Positions 17,701 through 26,632 of a DNA stretch of 26,632 bases are shown piece after piece; within the stretch, counting starts at the first letter, position 1, and each line of letters starts with the position of its first letter. The stretch is from assembly GCF_016860525.1 (NCBI RefSeq), contig NZ_BNEA01000004.1, positions 1 through 26,632 on the forward strand. The letters run 5' to 3'. The notes under the pieces are model-generated. The model saw only the letters and a list, made by a program, of their open reading frames with translations. It made no database searches and was not told the origin of the DNA. Position numbers and translations under genes: made by a program. This DNA is from Streptomyces rubradiris (GTDB lineage Bacteria; Actinomycetota; Actinomycetes; Streptomycetales; Streptomycetaceae).

Positions 17701-20700
17701 GCGCTCGCCGCGGCCGGACTGCGGGGCGATGAGGTCGACTCCGTCGAGGGCCACGGCACCGGGACCACGCTCGGCGACCCGATCGAGGCGCAGGCGCTGC
17801 TGGAGACCTACGGCCGGGACCGGCCGGCCGACCGACCGCTCTGGCTCGGGTCGGTGAAGTCGAACATCGGCCACACCCAGGCCGCGGCCGGCGTCGCGGG
17901 CGTGATCAAGATGGTCATGGCGATGCGGCACGGCGTCCTGCCGAGGACGCTGCACGTCGACCGGCCGTCGACCCACGTGGACTGGTCGGCGGGCGCGGTC
18001 CGGCTGCTCACCGAACGCCGCGACTGGCCTCGTGCCGGACAGCCGCGCCGGGCTGGTGTGTCGTCGTTCGGTATCGGCGGGACCAATGCTCACGTCATCC
18101 TGGAAGAGGCCGGTGAGGAGAGCGCCGAGCATGACGCCGACGAGATGATGACCGGGGATCCCGCCCTGGACCGGCCCTCGGACGAGGGCTGCGTGCCGGT
18201 TCCGGTCTCCGGTCGCACCCCCGCCGCGCTGCGGGCCCAGGCCGGCCGGCTGGCGGACTTCGTGGCATCGCGGCCGGAGCTGGAGCCTGCCGACATCGCC
18301 CTCGCGCTGGCCACCGGCCGGGCGCAGCTCGACCGGCGGGCGGTCCTGGTGGTGCGGCATCGTGACGAGTTGGTCGGCGATCTGCGCGGTCTGGCCAAGG
18401 GTGCCGCTCCGGCCATCGGCGGCGCCCCGGTCGACGGCAAGCTGGCCTTCCTGTTCACCGGACAGGGCAGCCAGTGGCCCGGCATGGGCCGGGAACTCGC
18501 GGCCAGGTTCCCGGTCTTCGCCGAGGCGTTCACCGACGCCTGCCGCGCCGTCGAGACCCACTGGGCCGGTCATGCCACGGCGCCGCTGTCCGACGTCGTC
18601 TTCGCCGCCCCGGGCGCGCAGGACGGCCGGCTGATCGATCAGACGATCTACACCCAGGCCGGCCTGTTCGCTCTGGAAACCGCCCTGTATCGGCTCTACG
18701 AGTCATGGGGACTGCGCCCGGACCTGGTCGTCGGCCACTCCATCGGAGAGATCACCGCCGCGCACGTCAGCGGGGTGCTCGACCTGGCCGACGCGGGAAA
18801 GCTGGTCGCCACGCGGGCCCGGCTGATGCAGGCGCTACCGGCCGGCGGAGCCATGGTCGCTGTCCAGGCGAGCGAGGCCGAAGTGGCACCGGAACTGGTG
18901 GAGGCACCCGACGTCGTCCACGTCGCGGCGGTCAACAGCGCCCGGTCGCTGGTGCTGTCCGGTGCCGAGGCAGCCGTGCTGTGGGTGGCGGGCGAGCTCG
19001 CCCGCTTCGGCCACAAGACCCGCCGGCTGCCGGTGAGTCATGCCTTCCACTCACCGTTGATGCGACCGATGCTCGCCGAGTTCCGGGAGGTCGCCGAGTC
19101 GCTGACCTACCGGCCGGGCGGGTGCCGTCGTGTCCACGGTCACCGGCCGGCCGGACACCGGACAGCGATTGGCCACCGCCGACTACTGGGTCGAGCAGGT
19201 GCAGGCCACGGTCCGGTTCGGGGATGCGGTCAGATCGCTGCGCGATCAGGGCGTGACGACCTTCCTGGAGCTCGGGCCGGGGGGTGCGCTCACCCACGAT
19301 GGCGTCGGAGAGCCTGGAGTTGTCGGCGGCGTCCTGCATCGCGACGCTGCGCGCGGACGGCGCAGAAGTCGCCGACGTGATGGCGGCCCTGGGCGAACTG
19401 CACGTCCGCGGCGTGGCCCTGGACTGGCCCGCGGTCGTCGGCCGGCCGGCCGGATCCGCCTCGGCCCTGGCCACCGAACTGCCCACCTACGCGTTCCAGA
19501 GCCGGCGGTACTGGCTCGACCAGGCGGCGCTCGGGGACGCGGTCCCCGCGGCCGAGGCCGGGCCGGCCGACGGCCGGGAGGACGTTCAGGAGAGCGTCGC
19601 CGCCCGGTTGGCGAACCGGTCCCGGAAACGAACGCCGGCGGGCCGCGCTCGAGGTGGTCCGGGAGTCGGTGGCGGTCGTGCTGGGCTATCAGCCGGCCGA
19701 TCTCGACGCGATGGACGACGACCAGTCGTTCAGGAGCCTGGGCTTCGATTCGCTGGGCGGAGTACGGCTGCGTAACCGGCTGCGTGACCTCACGGGCGTC
19801 GACCTGCCCGTGACGGCGGTCTTCGACCACCCGACGCCGAAGGTCCTCGCGGCGCACGTGGCCGACGAGGTGGCGGGCGAGGTGGCCGAGGTGACCGATC
19901 GGGCTCCGGTGTCCCGGCCGACCCGACGAGCCCATCGCGATCATCGGCATTGGGCGTGCGGCTCCCGGCGGCGTGGAGAGCCCGGACGACCTGTGGCGCC
20001 TGGTCATCGAGCGACGCGACGCGATCTCCGCTTCCCACCGACCGGGGCTGGGACACCGACGGGCTCTACCACCGGATCCGCGCACCCCGGGACCACCTAC
20101 ACCCGATCGGGCGGCTCCTCTACGACGCCGCCCAGTTCGACCCTGGGCTGTTCGGGATCTCCCCGCGCGAGGCACTGGCCATGGACCCGCAGCAACGGCT
20201 GCTCCTGGAGGCGTCCTGGGAGGCCATGGAGCGGCCGGCATCGACCCGCTGTCCGCCCGGGGCGAAGAGATCGGTGTGTTCACCGGGATCGTGCACCACG
20301 ACTACGCGACCAGGCTGAACCGGATTCCCGAGGAGGTCCGTGGATATCGTCATGACCGGCACGGTCGCCGAGCGTCGCCTCGGGCCGGATCGCGTACGTC
20401 TTCGGCTTCGAGGGGCGGCGGTGACCCTGGACACCGCGTGCTCGTCCTCGCTGGTCGCCATCCACCAGGCCGCGCAGGCCCTCCGGCACGGCGAGTGCAC
20501 GATGGCGCTGGCGGGCGGGGCCACGGTGATGGCCAGCCCGGAGGCGTTCGTCGAGTTCTCCAGCCAGCGCGGGCTCTCCGCCGACGGCCGGTGCAAGACG
20601 TTCTCGTCCACCGCGGACGGCACCGGCTGGTCCGAGGGCGCCGGCGTCGTGCTTCTGGAGCGGCTCTCGGTGGCCCGGCAGCGCGGTCACCGTGTGCTGG

Positions 20701-23700
20701 CCACGATTCGCGGGTCGGCGGTCAACTCCGACGGTGTGTCCAACGGGCTGACCGCGCCGAACGGGGCGGCCCAGCAAAGGGTGATCCGGCGGGCACTCGC
20801 CTCGGCCGGCATAGGTCCCGCCGACGTCGACGCGGTGGAGGCCCACGGGACCGGCACGGTGCTCGGCGACCCGATCGAGGCGGGGGCACTGCTTGCCACG
20901 TACGGGGAGGCCCGGGATGCAGGGCAGCCGCTGTGGCTCGGGTCCTTGAAATCCAACATCGGGCACACCCAGGCGGCCGCCGGTGTGGCCGGCGTGATCA
21001 AGATGGTCGAGGCGCTGCGGCACCGTGTGCTGCCGCCGACCATCCATGTCGAGGAACCGACCGGACAGGTGGACTGGTCGGCAGGCACCCTCGCCCTGCT
21101 GACCGAGCCGCGGGAGTGGCCGCGGACCGGCCGGCCCCGGCGGGCCGGCGTCTCCGCGTTCGGTGCCAGCGGAACCAACGCGCACCTGATCCTCGAGCAG
21201 GCCCCGGCCGAGGAGGCCGCGACCGCCCCCTCCGAGGACCCGGAGCCGTTGAAGGCGCTCGCGACGAACATCGTGCCGCTGGTGGTGTCCGCCAAGAGCG
21301 CCCGGTCACTCGGCGCGCAGGCCACCCGGCTGCGAATGTTTCTGGACAGCCCCGCTCAGAGCGGCGAACCGACGCTGCCGGCGGTGGCGGACGCGCTGGT
21401 GCGTGGCCGGGCGACGCTGCCGGAGCGAGCGGTCGTGCTGGCCGGCTCGCGGGACGAGGCGCTGACCGGCCTCGCCGCGCTCGCCCGCGGCGAGGTGACG
21501 CCCAACCTGACCACGGGCAGCGTGACCGGCTCCGGAGCACCCGGCCGACTGGTTCTCGTCTTCCCGGGCCAGGGAGCGCAATGGGCGGGCATGGGGCGCA
21601 CGCTGCTGGAGGGTTCCGCGGTCTTCCGGGCACGGATCGACGAGTGCGCGCGGGCACTGCGACCCTGGGTGGACTGGTCGCTGACCGATGTCCTGCGCGG
21701 CGAGGCGGACGAACAGACCCTCGGCCGCGTGGACGTCGTCCAGCCGGCGAGTTTCGCGATGATGGTCGGCCTGGCCGCGCTCTGGGAGTCGCTGGGCGTG
21801 CGGCCCGACGCGGTGGTGGGCCATTCCCAGGGGGAGATCGCGGCGGCGTGCGTCGCCGGTGTCCTGTCGCTGGCCGACGCCGCCCGCATCGTCGCGGTGC
21901 GCAGCCAGGCGATCGCGACCACACTGTCCGGCCGGGGCGGCATGGCGTCGGTGATGCTCGGCGCGGACGAGGCCAACGACCGGCTGGCGGCCTGGGCCGG
22001 CCGGCTCGAGGTGGCCGTGGTGAACAGCCCGTCCTCGGTGGTCGTCGCCGGTGACGAGGAGTCGTTGGCGGAGGCACTGGAGTCCTTGACCCGGGACGGC
22101 GTACGGACCCGCCCGGTGCCGGTGGACTACGCCTCGCACACCCACCACGTCGAACGCATCAGGGACGTCCTGGCGACGGCGCTGAGCGGGATCGACACCC
22201 GGCCTCCGCGCATACCGTTCTACTCGACGGTGACCGGTGGCTGGGTCGATGACGGCCATTGCCTCGACGCGGACTACTGGTACCAGAACCTGCGGCGGCC
22301 AGTCGGCTTCGGCCCGGCCGTGGCGAGTCTGCTGACCGAGGGCTTCGGAGTGTTCCTGGAAGTCAGCGGGCATCCGGTCCTGGTGCAGCCGATGACCGAC
22401 GTCATCGACGACCCGGACGGCCCGCTGCGCGGCGCCGGGCGACCGATCGTCTCCGGCACGCTGCGCCGGGGCGCCGACGGTCCGGCATCCTTCCTCGCCG
22501 CGGCCGCGCGGCTCTTCGCCGGCGGTGTGCCGCTCGACTGGAGCGCGACACTGCCGGCGCAACCGTCCCGGCACACGGTCGAGTTGCCCACCTACGCCTT
22601 CGACCGCCAGCACTTCTGGCTGGCCGAAGCCGCCGCGGACAACGACCAACCGGCCGGCCGGGCGACGGATGCCGGCTTCTGGAACGCCATCGACGACGCC
22701 GATCCGGCGGCTCTGGCCACCATGCTCAAACTGTCCGCCCACCAGAGCCAGGCCCTGGACGCGGTACTGCCGGCCCTCGCCGACTGGCGCAAGGCACGCG
22801 AGAACTGGTCGGTCTCGGAGCGACTCCGGTACGCGATCGGCTGGGCCTCGCCCCCGCGCGAGGCCCTGGGCGTGCCCGCCGGCCGCTGGCTCGTCATCAC
22901 GCCGGAGACCGCGGACGTCTTGCGCGACGGTCTGCTCGACCAGCTGCGGGCCAACGGCCTCGACGTCGTGCCCTGCGCGGTGGAAACCGGCCTGTCCAGG
23001 GACGAACTCGCCCGCAGGCTGGGCGGTTTCCTCACCGACGACGGGATCGCCGGCATCCTGTCCCTGCTCGCGCTCCCGGACCGGATGGAGAGCCACCGGC
23101 CGGATGCCGCGGCGCTCACCACCTCCACCCTGACCCTGATCCAGGCGCTCGCCGCGGCCGGTGCCACCGCGCCCCTGTGGTGCCTGACCCAGGGCGCGGT
23201 CAGCGTCGGTGTCCGCGACGCCGTCGCCGGGCCGGCCCACGTGGCCCAGGCGGCGGTGTGGGGACTCGGCCGGGCGGCCGCGCTCGAACGCCTGAACCAG
23301 TGGGGCGGTTTGATCGATCTGCCCGCCGAACCGGACGGCCGTGCCGTCCGGCACCTGCTCGGCGTGCTGACCGGCGTGTCCGGTGAGGACCAGGTGGCGA
23401 TCCGACGGACCGGCGTCCATGTCCGGCGCCTGCGGCGTGCCCCCCATCCGGCCGGGACCGGGGGCGAACGGCAGTGGCGGCCGCACGGGACGGTCCTGGT
23501 CACCGGCGGTGCGGAGGGCCTCGGACGCTACGCCTCGCTGTGGCTGGCGCGGGCAGGCGCCGAGCGATTGGTGGTCACGACCAGCGGGCGCGAGCCCGGC
23601 GAGCGGGTCGAGTCACTGCGCGACGAGGTGGCGAAGCTGGACAAGGGCACCGTCGTCGAGTCGTGCGCGGACGCCGACCGGGACGCGCTCGCCGGCCTGG

Positions 23701-24794
23701 TCCACGCTCCGGGCCGCCCGTTGACCGCGGTCGTCCACGCCGCCGACCTGTCCCTGACCAGCTTGATCGACGAGACCGGTGACGCGGAGGTCACGGAGGT
23801 CTTCCGGGCCAAGGTGAACACCGCGGTCTGGCTCAGCGAGCTGACGGCGGACCTTCCGCTCGACGCGTTCATCGTCTTCTCCTCGATCGCCGGCATCTGG
23901 GGCGGTGGCGGTCAAGCCGCCTACGGCGCGGCGAACGCGGTCCTCGACGCGCTGGTGCGGCGTCTGCGGGCGGACGGCGTCCCGGCGCAGGCGATCGCCT
24001 GGGGTGCGCTGACCGCGGGCGGCGCGGGAATGGACGAGGAGACGCTGGCCCAGCTCCGGCGGCGCGGCGTCATCCCGATGACACCCGACACGGCGACAGC
24101 CGCGCTGGACCAGGCGGTCCAGGCCGCCACGGAATCGGTGGTCATCGCCGACATGGACTGGAGCGCCTTCATCGTGCCGTTCACGTCGGCCCGCACCAGC
24201 CCGCTCTTCGACGACCTGCCGGAGGCCGCGGCGGCGATCGAGGCGGCACAGCCCTCCGACGACTTTGCCGAGAGCGCGTCGTCGCTGATGACGTCGCTGC
24301 GCGCGGTCGGGGCCGAACAGGACCGGATCCTGCTCCGGCTGGTGCGCAGCCAGGCGTCCATGGTCCTCGGTCACGGTGGTGCCGACGGGATCGGCGCGGC
24401 CCAGGCGTTCCAGGAGGCCGGTTTCGACTCGCTGGCGGCCGTCAACTTCCGCAACAGCCTGATCACCGCCACCGGGCTGAGGCTGCCGGCCACACTGATC
24501 TTCGACTGTCCGACCCCGCAGGCGGTGGTCGCATACCTGCGCTCGGAACTGCTCGAGGCCGAGGACGACGCGGATGTCCGCGAGGAGGACGTACGGCGGA
24601 TCCTGGCCTCGGTGCCCTACCAGCGCCTCAAGGAGGCCGGTGTCCTGGAGACGCTGCTCGGCCTGGCCGACGCCGAGGCGGGCGGGGCCAGGGCATCGGA
24701 CGAGGGCCCCGGGCCGGAGGCGGCCGCCGACGAGCTCATCGACATCATGGACGTCGACAGTCTGATCAAGCGGGCGCTCGGCTCCGGCAGCTGA
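8722..24794 (+). CDS. rifA: RifA-type ansamycin polyketide synthase, loading module plus modules 1-3
   Basis: One giant type I modular PKS gene of about 5,350 codons, primed by AHBA. Domain order: A-KR0-ACP / KS-AT-DH0-KR-ACP / KS-AT-ACP / KS-AT-KR-ACP / docking segment. The AT motifs predict methylmalonyl, malonyl, methylmalonyl extenders, the pattern I recall for RifA. It would produce an AHBA-tetraketide passed on through the C-terminal docking helix; there is no thioesterase. Frame is open at 12427-19110 and about 20410-24794 but is broken by many single-base indels at about 8763-12430 and four or more at 19110-20410. Homology carries on across all of these, so they are probably sequencing errors. 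ATG 8722 has GAGAGG touching it; GTG 8734, in the same frame, puts that site about 12 nt away and gives the start [10 protein letters not shown], so it is a real alternative. Confidence 0.92.
11757..16760 (+). other. PKS module 1: KS-AT(methylmalonyl)-DH0-KR-ACP
   Basis: KS1 (11757 to about 13035) has its active Cys in DTACSS at 12274 (in the indel-rich part) and His at 12678 (EGHGTGT) and 12799 (NVGHTQ). AT1 starts at 13357 with the active Ser at 13636 in GHSQG and the YASH motif at 13939-13950, which indicates methylmalonyl-CoA. A DH-like domain (about 14464-15150) lacks the HxxxGxxxxP histidine motif, while the second half keeps [11 protein letters not shown]; it is predicted inactive. KR1 (15664 to about 16370) has the NADPH motif TGGTGTL, Ser at 16069, Tyr at 16108 (QGNYTAAN) and LDD at 15937, so it is active and B-type. 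ACP1 has Ser 16636 in GFDSL. Outcome: one propionate unit left as a hydroxyl. Confidence 0.9.
16793..16834 (+). repeat. Two 21-bp tandem repeats in the ACP1-KS2 linker
   Basis: Units 16793-16813 and 16814-16834 are nearly identical and encode PRATAAE and PRATAGE. They keep frame and lie in the flexible Ala/Pro/Gln-rich linker between module 1 and module 2, so they probably just lengthen the linker. Confidence 0.8.
16834..19870 (+). other. PKS module 2: KS-AT(malonyl)-ACP
   Basis: KS2 (16834 to about 18110) has the catalytic Cys at 17347 (DTACSSS) and His at 17752 and 17872. AT2 starts at 18439 with [12 protein letters not shown], active Ser at 18739 in GHSIGE and SHAFH at 19036-19050, the malonyl-CoA signature. 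The frame breaks near 19120 and again near 19295 and 19630, but the AT tail, the [12 protein letters not shown] end and ACP2 can be followed through the three frames. ACP2 has Ser 19750 in GFDSL. No reductive domain lies between AT2 and ACP2, so the beta-keto group is kept, as in rifamycin module 2. Confidence 0.9.
19920..24540 (+). other. PKS module 3: KS-AT(methylmalonyl)-KR-ACP
   Basis: KS3 starts near 19925 in an indel-rich stretch; its Cys is at 20439 (DTACSSS) and its His at 20844 (EAHGTGT) and 20964. AT3 starts at 21546, with Ser 21825 in GHSQG and YASH at 22128-22139: methylmalonyl-CoA. After the [19 protein letters not shown] (from about 22677) resembles the dimerisation element found before KR in DH-less modules. 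KR3 (core about 23490-24110) has Ser 23883, Tyr 23922 and the following Asn, and a Trp eight residues before Tyr (A-type). Its cofactor region departs from consensus ([14 protein letters not shown], and CADAD in place of the usual CDVAD), so activity is uncertain; the rifamycin module 3 KR is regarded as inactive. ACP3 has Ser 24429 in GFDSL. Confidence 0.88.
24556..24791 (+). other. C-terminal docking segment of the PKS
   Basis: After ACP3 an acidic stretch is followed by a helix ([20 protein letters not shown]) and ends with [15 protein letters not shown] at 24738-24782. This MDVDxLI..AL ending is typical of class 1 C-terminal docking domains, which bind the N-terminal coiled coil of the next PKS subunit. 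It implies a partner PKS protein that is not encoded after this gene within the window. Confidence 0.85.
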
Positions 24795-24815
24795 TCGCCG
24801 GAGCCGAGCTGGACG

Positions 24816-24852
24816 GTGGCGCCGGGGCCGGCCGGAAACCGGCCGGCGCCAC
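24816..24852 (+). terminator. Terminator-like hairpin after the PKS
   Basis: Starting 21 nt after the PKS stop, GTGGCGCC plus CCGGCCGG pairs with CCGGCCGGCGCCAC across an AAA loop, with a small G-rich bulge. It is a very stable hairpin without a U-tract. It overlaps the 3' end of the MbtH-like remnant on the other strand. Confidence 0.6.
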
Positions 24853-25043
24853 TGCCTGATGAGGACCAGGCACGCCTGCCGCGTGCCGGGGCCGGCGGCC
24901 ACGCCCCGGCCTGGGGGCACATCGGCGAAGCCGGGCCGGAGCGAGAACTGGCCCTCGCCGTTGCAGAGCACGGGATATTCGCCGGACACCACCTCGAACG
25001 GATCGGCCGTGACGGTCTTCTCCGTCACAAGGCCATGGTTCAC
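24834..25043 (-). pseudogene. MbtH-like protein, degenerate
   Basis: The minus strand between the PKS and the P450 encodes an MbtH-family sequence: ADPFEVVSGEYPVLCNGEGQ, FSLRPGFADVPPGRGV, then GPGTRQACLVLIRQWRRP. This follows the family pattern NPF..xxGxxxVLxNxExQxSLWPxFADVPxGWxVxxGxxxRxACLxYI..W..xRPxSL. Two of the three signature Trp residues are Arg (CGG): SLWP is SLRP and PGW is PGR. The frame has no stop near the expected end and runs on into the PKS antisense. No good start is clear: GTG 25043 or GTG 25028 are possible, and ATG 25036 is out of frame. MbtH-like proteins are partners of NRPS adenylation domains, including those that make beta-hydroxytyrosine for aminocoumarins. It is either a decayed gene or one damaged by sequencing errors. 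Family recognition is good; functionality is doubtful. Confidence 0.75.
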
Positions 25044-25093
25044 CCCACGCTGAAAGGGCGCCCGTCCGCGGGCTGTGGGGGCCGCTGAACGAG

Positions 25094-25144
25094 AAAAAGG
25101 CCCAGCAGGTGGGCAGCACACTTCGGCTGCTCCACCGCTGGGCC
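25094..25144 (-). terminator. Rho-independent terminator of the P450 gene
   Basis: On the minus strand an almost perfect 19-bp stem (arms 25126-25144 and 25099-25117, one bulge) with an 8-nt loop is followed directly by TTTTT (complement of 25094-25098). It begins 14 nt after the P450 stop at 25159. This is the clearest intrinsic terminator in the window. Confidence 0.9.
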
Positions 25145-25158
25145 CGTGCTTCGGTCCG

Positions 25159-26361
25159 TCAGCCCTTGCGGACCTCGATGGGCAGCTGGTTGACGCCGAT
25201 CATCGCCCAGGGGTTGCGCAGGTTGACCGGTAGGTCGTCGCGTACGCGGATGTCGCTGTACCGCTCCATCAGAAGGCGCAGGGCGATCCCCACCTCGAGC
25301 CGCGCCAGCGGCGCGCCGAGGCAGAAGTGCATGCCCTTGCCGAACGTCAGGTGCGGGTTGGGGGCCCGGTGGATGTCGAACCGGTCCGGGTCGGCGAAGA
25401 CGCGGTCATCGCGGTTCGCGGTGGTCAGCCACGCCAGGACGAAGGCGCCGGCCGGGATCTTCTGCCCGCCGATCTCGACGTCCTTCGTCGCCTGCCGCCC
25501 GAGACGGGGGAACGGAGGCCGGTAGCGCATCGACTCCTCGACCGCGGCCGGAATCAGCGCGGGATCGGCCCGCAGCTGCGTCCACACCTCGGGGTTCTCG
25601 TGCAACGCGAGAACCGTGTTGCCCAGGGTGGAGGTCGCGGTGACGTGGCCGGCGAGCAGCAGCAGGCCGAGGAAGCCGACGGTCTCCTCGTCGTCCAGCC
25701 GCACACCGTCGACCTCGACCTCCAGAAGCTTGCTGGTGAGGTCGTCGCCCGGGTTCTTGCGGCGGCGGCGGACGAACTCCAGCAGGTGGGTGTTCAACTC
25801 GCGCAGCAGCGGCGCGACATTGTTCACCGCGCTCTCCCCGAGGGAATCCAGCGACTGTTCCGGATCGACGTTGTGCACCTCGAAGAAGGTGTCGGACAGC
25901 CGCCGGACGAACGCGCGGTCGCTGACCGGGATGCCGAGCATCTCGGCGATGACGATGAACGGCAGCGGGTAGCCCAGCTGCTCGATCAGGTCCCACTGGT
26001 CGCCGCCGGCGTCCGCGTCGTCGAGCAGCTGCAAGGTCACCTCGGTGATCCGGGGTTCAAGTCCGGCGATCATCTTCGGGGTGAACGCGCGGCTGACCAG
26101 GCCGCGCAGCCGCCGGTGCACCGGATCGTCCGCCCCGAAGTTGCCCTTCTTGAACAGATCGAAGTCTTCCTGCTTGGGAGCCAGCGGGGCGACGTCGGAC
26201 GAGAAGGCCGCCGAGTCGGTCAGCACCTGCAGGACGTCGTGGTAATCGAGTACGTGCCACGCCTTGATCTTGTCGTCGAAGTGCACGGCTCCGCGCTCGC
26301 GCAGCCCGTCGAGATAGGCGAGAAAGTTGGACAGTATCCGTTCGGATTGTTTCACGCTCAT
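25159..26361 (-). CDS. Cytochrome P450 monooxygenase
   Basis: This 400-aa bacterial class I P450 probably oxidises (hydroxylates or epoxidises) the ansamycin or an intermediate, using ferredoxin-supplied electrons. The heme-binding loop is FGKGMHFCLG with the thiolate ligand Cys347. The K-helix ExxR is E276-SM-R279. The I-helix motif is AGHVTAT at 237-243: the oxygen-activating Thr is kept, but the usual acidic residue before it is Val. The length is normal for the soluble family. ATG 26361 is chosen because AGAGAAG lies just upstream and the preceding in-frame extension to 26439 has no homology. No ferredoxin gene is adjacent. It points towards the PKS and ends at a strong terminator. It could equally act on another substrate, but its place beside the PKS favours tailoring. 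Confidence 0.93.
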   Translation of the reverse strand: MSVKQSERILSNFLAYLDGLRERGAVHFDDKIKAWHVLDYHDVLQVLTDSAAFSSDVAPLAPKQEDFDLFKKGNFGADDPVHRRLRGLVSRAFTPKMIAGLEPRITEVTLQLLDDADAGGDQWDLIEQLGYPLPFIVIAEMLGIPVSDRAFVRRLSDTFFEVHNVDPEQSLDSLGESAVNNVAPLLRELNTHLLEFVRRRRKNPGDDLTSKLLEVEVDGVRLDDEETVGFLGLLLLAGHVTATSTLGNTVLALHENPEVWTQLRADPALIPAAVEESMRYRPPFPRLGRQATKDVEIGGQKIPAGAFVLAWLTTANRDDRVFADPDRFDIHRAPNPHLTFGKGMHFCLGAPLARLEVGIALRLLMERYSDIRVRDDLPVNLRNPWAMIGVNQLPIEVRKG

Positions 26362-26571
26362 GAAACTCACTTCTCTCGTACGGCCCGATTCCGCGCTACT
26401 CGCCAGCCACCGTAGAACCGGACCGAACCGGCCGGACATCCCTCACCTTGCTAAGCGTCTCAACAGCCGCCTTGCACGGACTCGTTGGACGCTCATGCCG
26501 AACCCGCTGGTGCGGCGTGTTCGCACCGCCAACCGTCAGGCCGGGGGATGGGGATCGCTTCCGGCGCGGCC

Positions 26572-26578
26572 TATTAAT
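26572..26578 (+). promoter_or_regulatory. Possible -10 element of a leaderless fgd transcript
   Basis: TATTAAT lies 7-13 nt before ATG 26585 in otherwise GC-rich sequence, so transcription would begin at or next to the start codon. No Shine-Dalgarno sequence fits this ATG well, and no clear -35 was seen. Upstream, an inverted repeat GGTGCG/CGCACC (26509-26514, 26522-26527) could be an operator. Confidence 0.4.
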
Positions 26579-26584
26579 GGGGGC

Positions 26585-26632
26585 ATGGGACTGAAGATCG
26601 GTTACAAGGCATCGGCCGAGCAGTTCGCCCCG
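26585..26632 (+). CDS. fgd: F420-dependent glucose-6-phosphate dehydrogenase, N-terminal 16 codons (partial)
   Basis: Only the first 16 codons lie in the window: [16 protein letters not shown]. They match the very conserved N-terminus of actinobacterial Fgd ([20 protein letters not shown]), a luciferase-like TIM-barrel enzyme that oxidises glucose-6-phosphate and reduces cofactor F420. It is a central-metabolism enzyme in many actinomycetes and supplies F420H2. It is transcribed away from the P450, which suggests the biosynthetic cluster ends in the 26362-26584 gap, although a cluster role through F420H2 supply cannot be excluded. An in-frame upstream ATG at 26495 exists, but homology begins at 26585. 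Another luciferase-like F420 enzyme is possible from so short a piece. Confidence 0.8.
   Translation, partial: [16 protein letters not shown]

Noticed and set aside
1..26632. tRNA, rRNA, CRISPR array, transposase, integrase or attachment site
   Set aside because: Looked for and not seen. The duplication at 2297-3814 has no transposase or terminal inverted repeats.

Overview
The window is high-GC DNA with GTG and ATG starts and short operonic overlaps, typical of an actinomycete (a Streptomyces, Amycolatopsis or Micromonospora relative; the genus cannot be read from the sequence). It holds the right-hand part of an ansamycin antibiotic cluster. The markers are an AHBA (3-amino-5-hydroxybenzoate) synthase, followed in rifamycin-cluster order by a RifL-type oxidoreductase and the first codons of a RifM-type phosphatase, and a very large modular polyketide synthase that begins with an adenylation loading module as RifA does.

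Left arm, all on the minus strand: rifM-like (edge), rifL-like, rifK-like, a frameshifted methyltransferase copy, an intact methyltransferase with an N-terminal winged-helix domain, an AMP-dependent acid ligase, an acetamidase/formamidase-family protein, a translation initiation factor IF-1 paralogue and a GNAT acetyltransferase. A divergent intergenic region (8372-8721) then leads to the PKS on the plus strand (8722-24794). The PKS reads: loading module A-KR0-ACP; module 1 KS-AT(methylmalonyl)-DH0-KR-ACP; module 2 KS-AT(malonyl)-ACP; module 3 KS-AT(methylmalonyl)-KR-ACP; C-terminal docking segment. As I recall RifA, this matches it, and it would make an AHBA-primed tetraketide, the stage at which naphthalenic ansamycins close their second ring. 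The right end has a degenerate MbtH-like gene (minus), a cytochrome P450 (minus) with a very clear intrinsic terminator, and the first 16 codons of an F420-dependent glucose-6-phosphate dehydrogenase, probably a housekeeping gene marking the cluster edge.

Reading frames are broken by many single-base indels at about 8760-12430 and 19110-20430, and singly near 2800 and 8296. The underlying protein sequence stays well conserved through all three frames, so most of these look like sequencing errors rather than gene decay.

The points most worth a second look are: (i) the tandem methyltransferase duplication, whose inner copy starts with a piece of the AHBA synthase gene; (ii) the IF-1 paralogue inside an antibiotic cluster; (iii) the MbtH-like remnant hidden between the PKS and the P450; (iv) a three-module PKS that ends in a docking segment but is followed by no partner PKS. 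An MbtH trace plus an IF-1 gene would fit a rubradirin-like ansamycin (aminocoumarin-bearing, reported to act on translation initiation), but this is a hypothesis from memory, not something the sequence proves.
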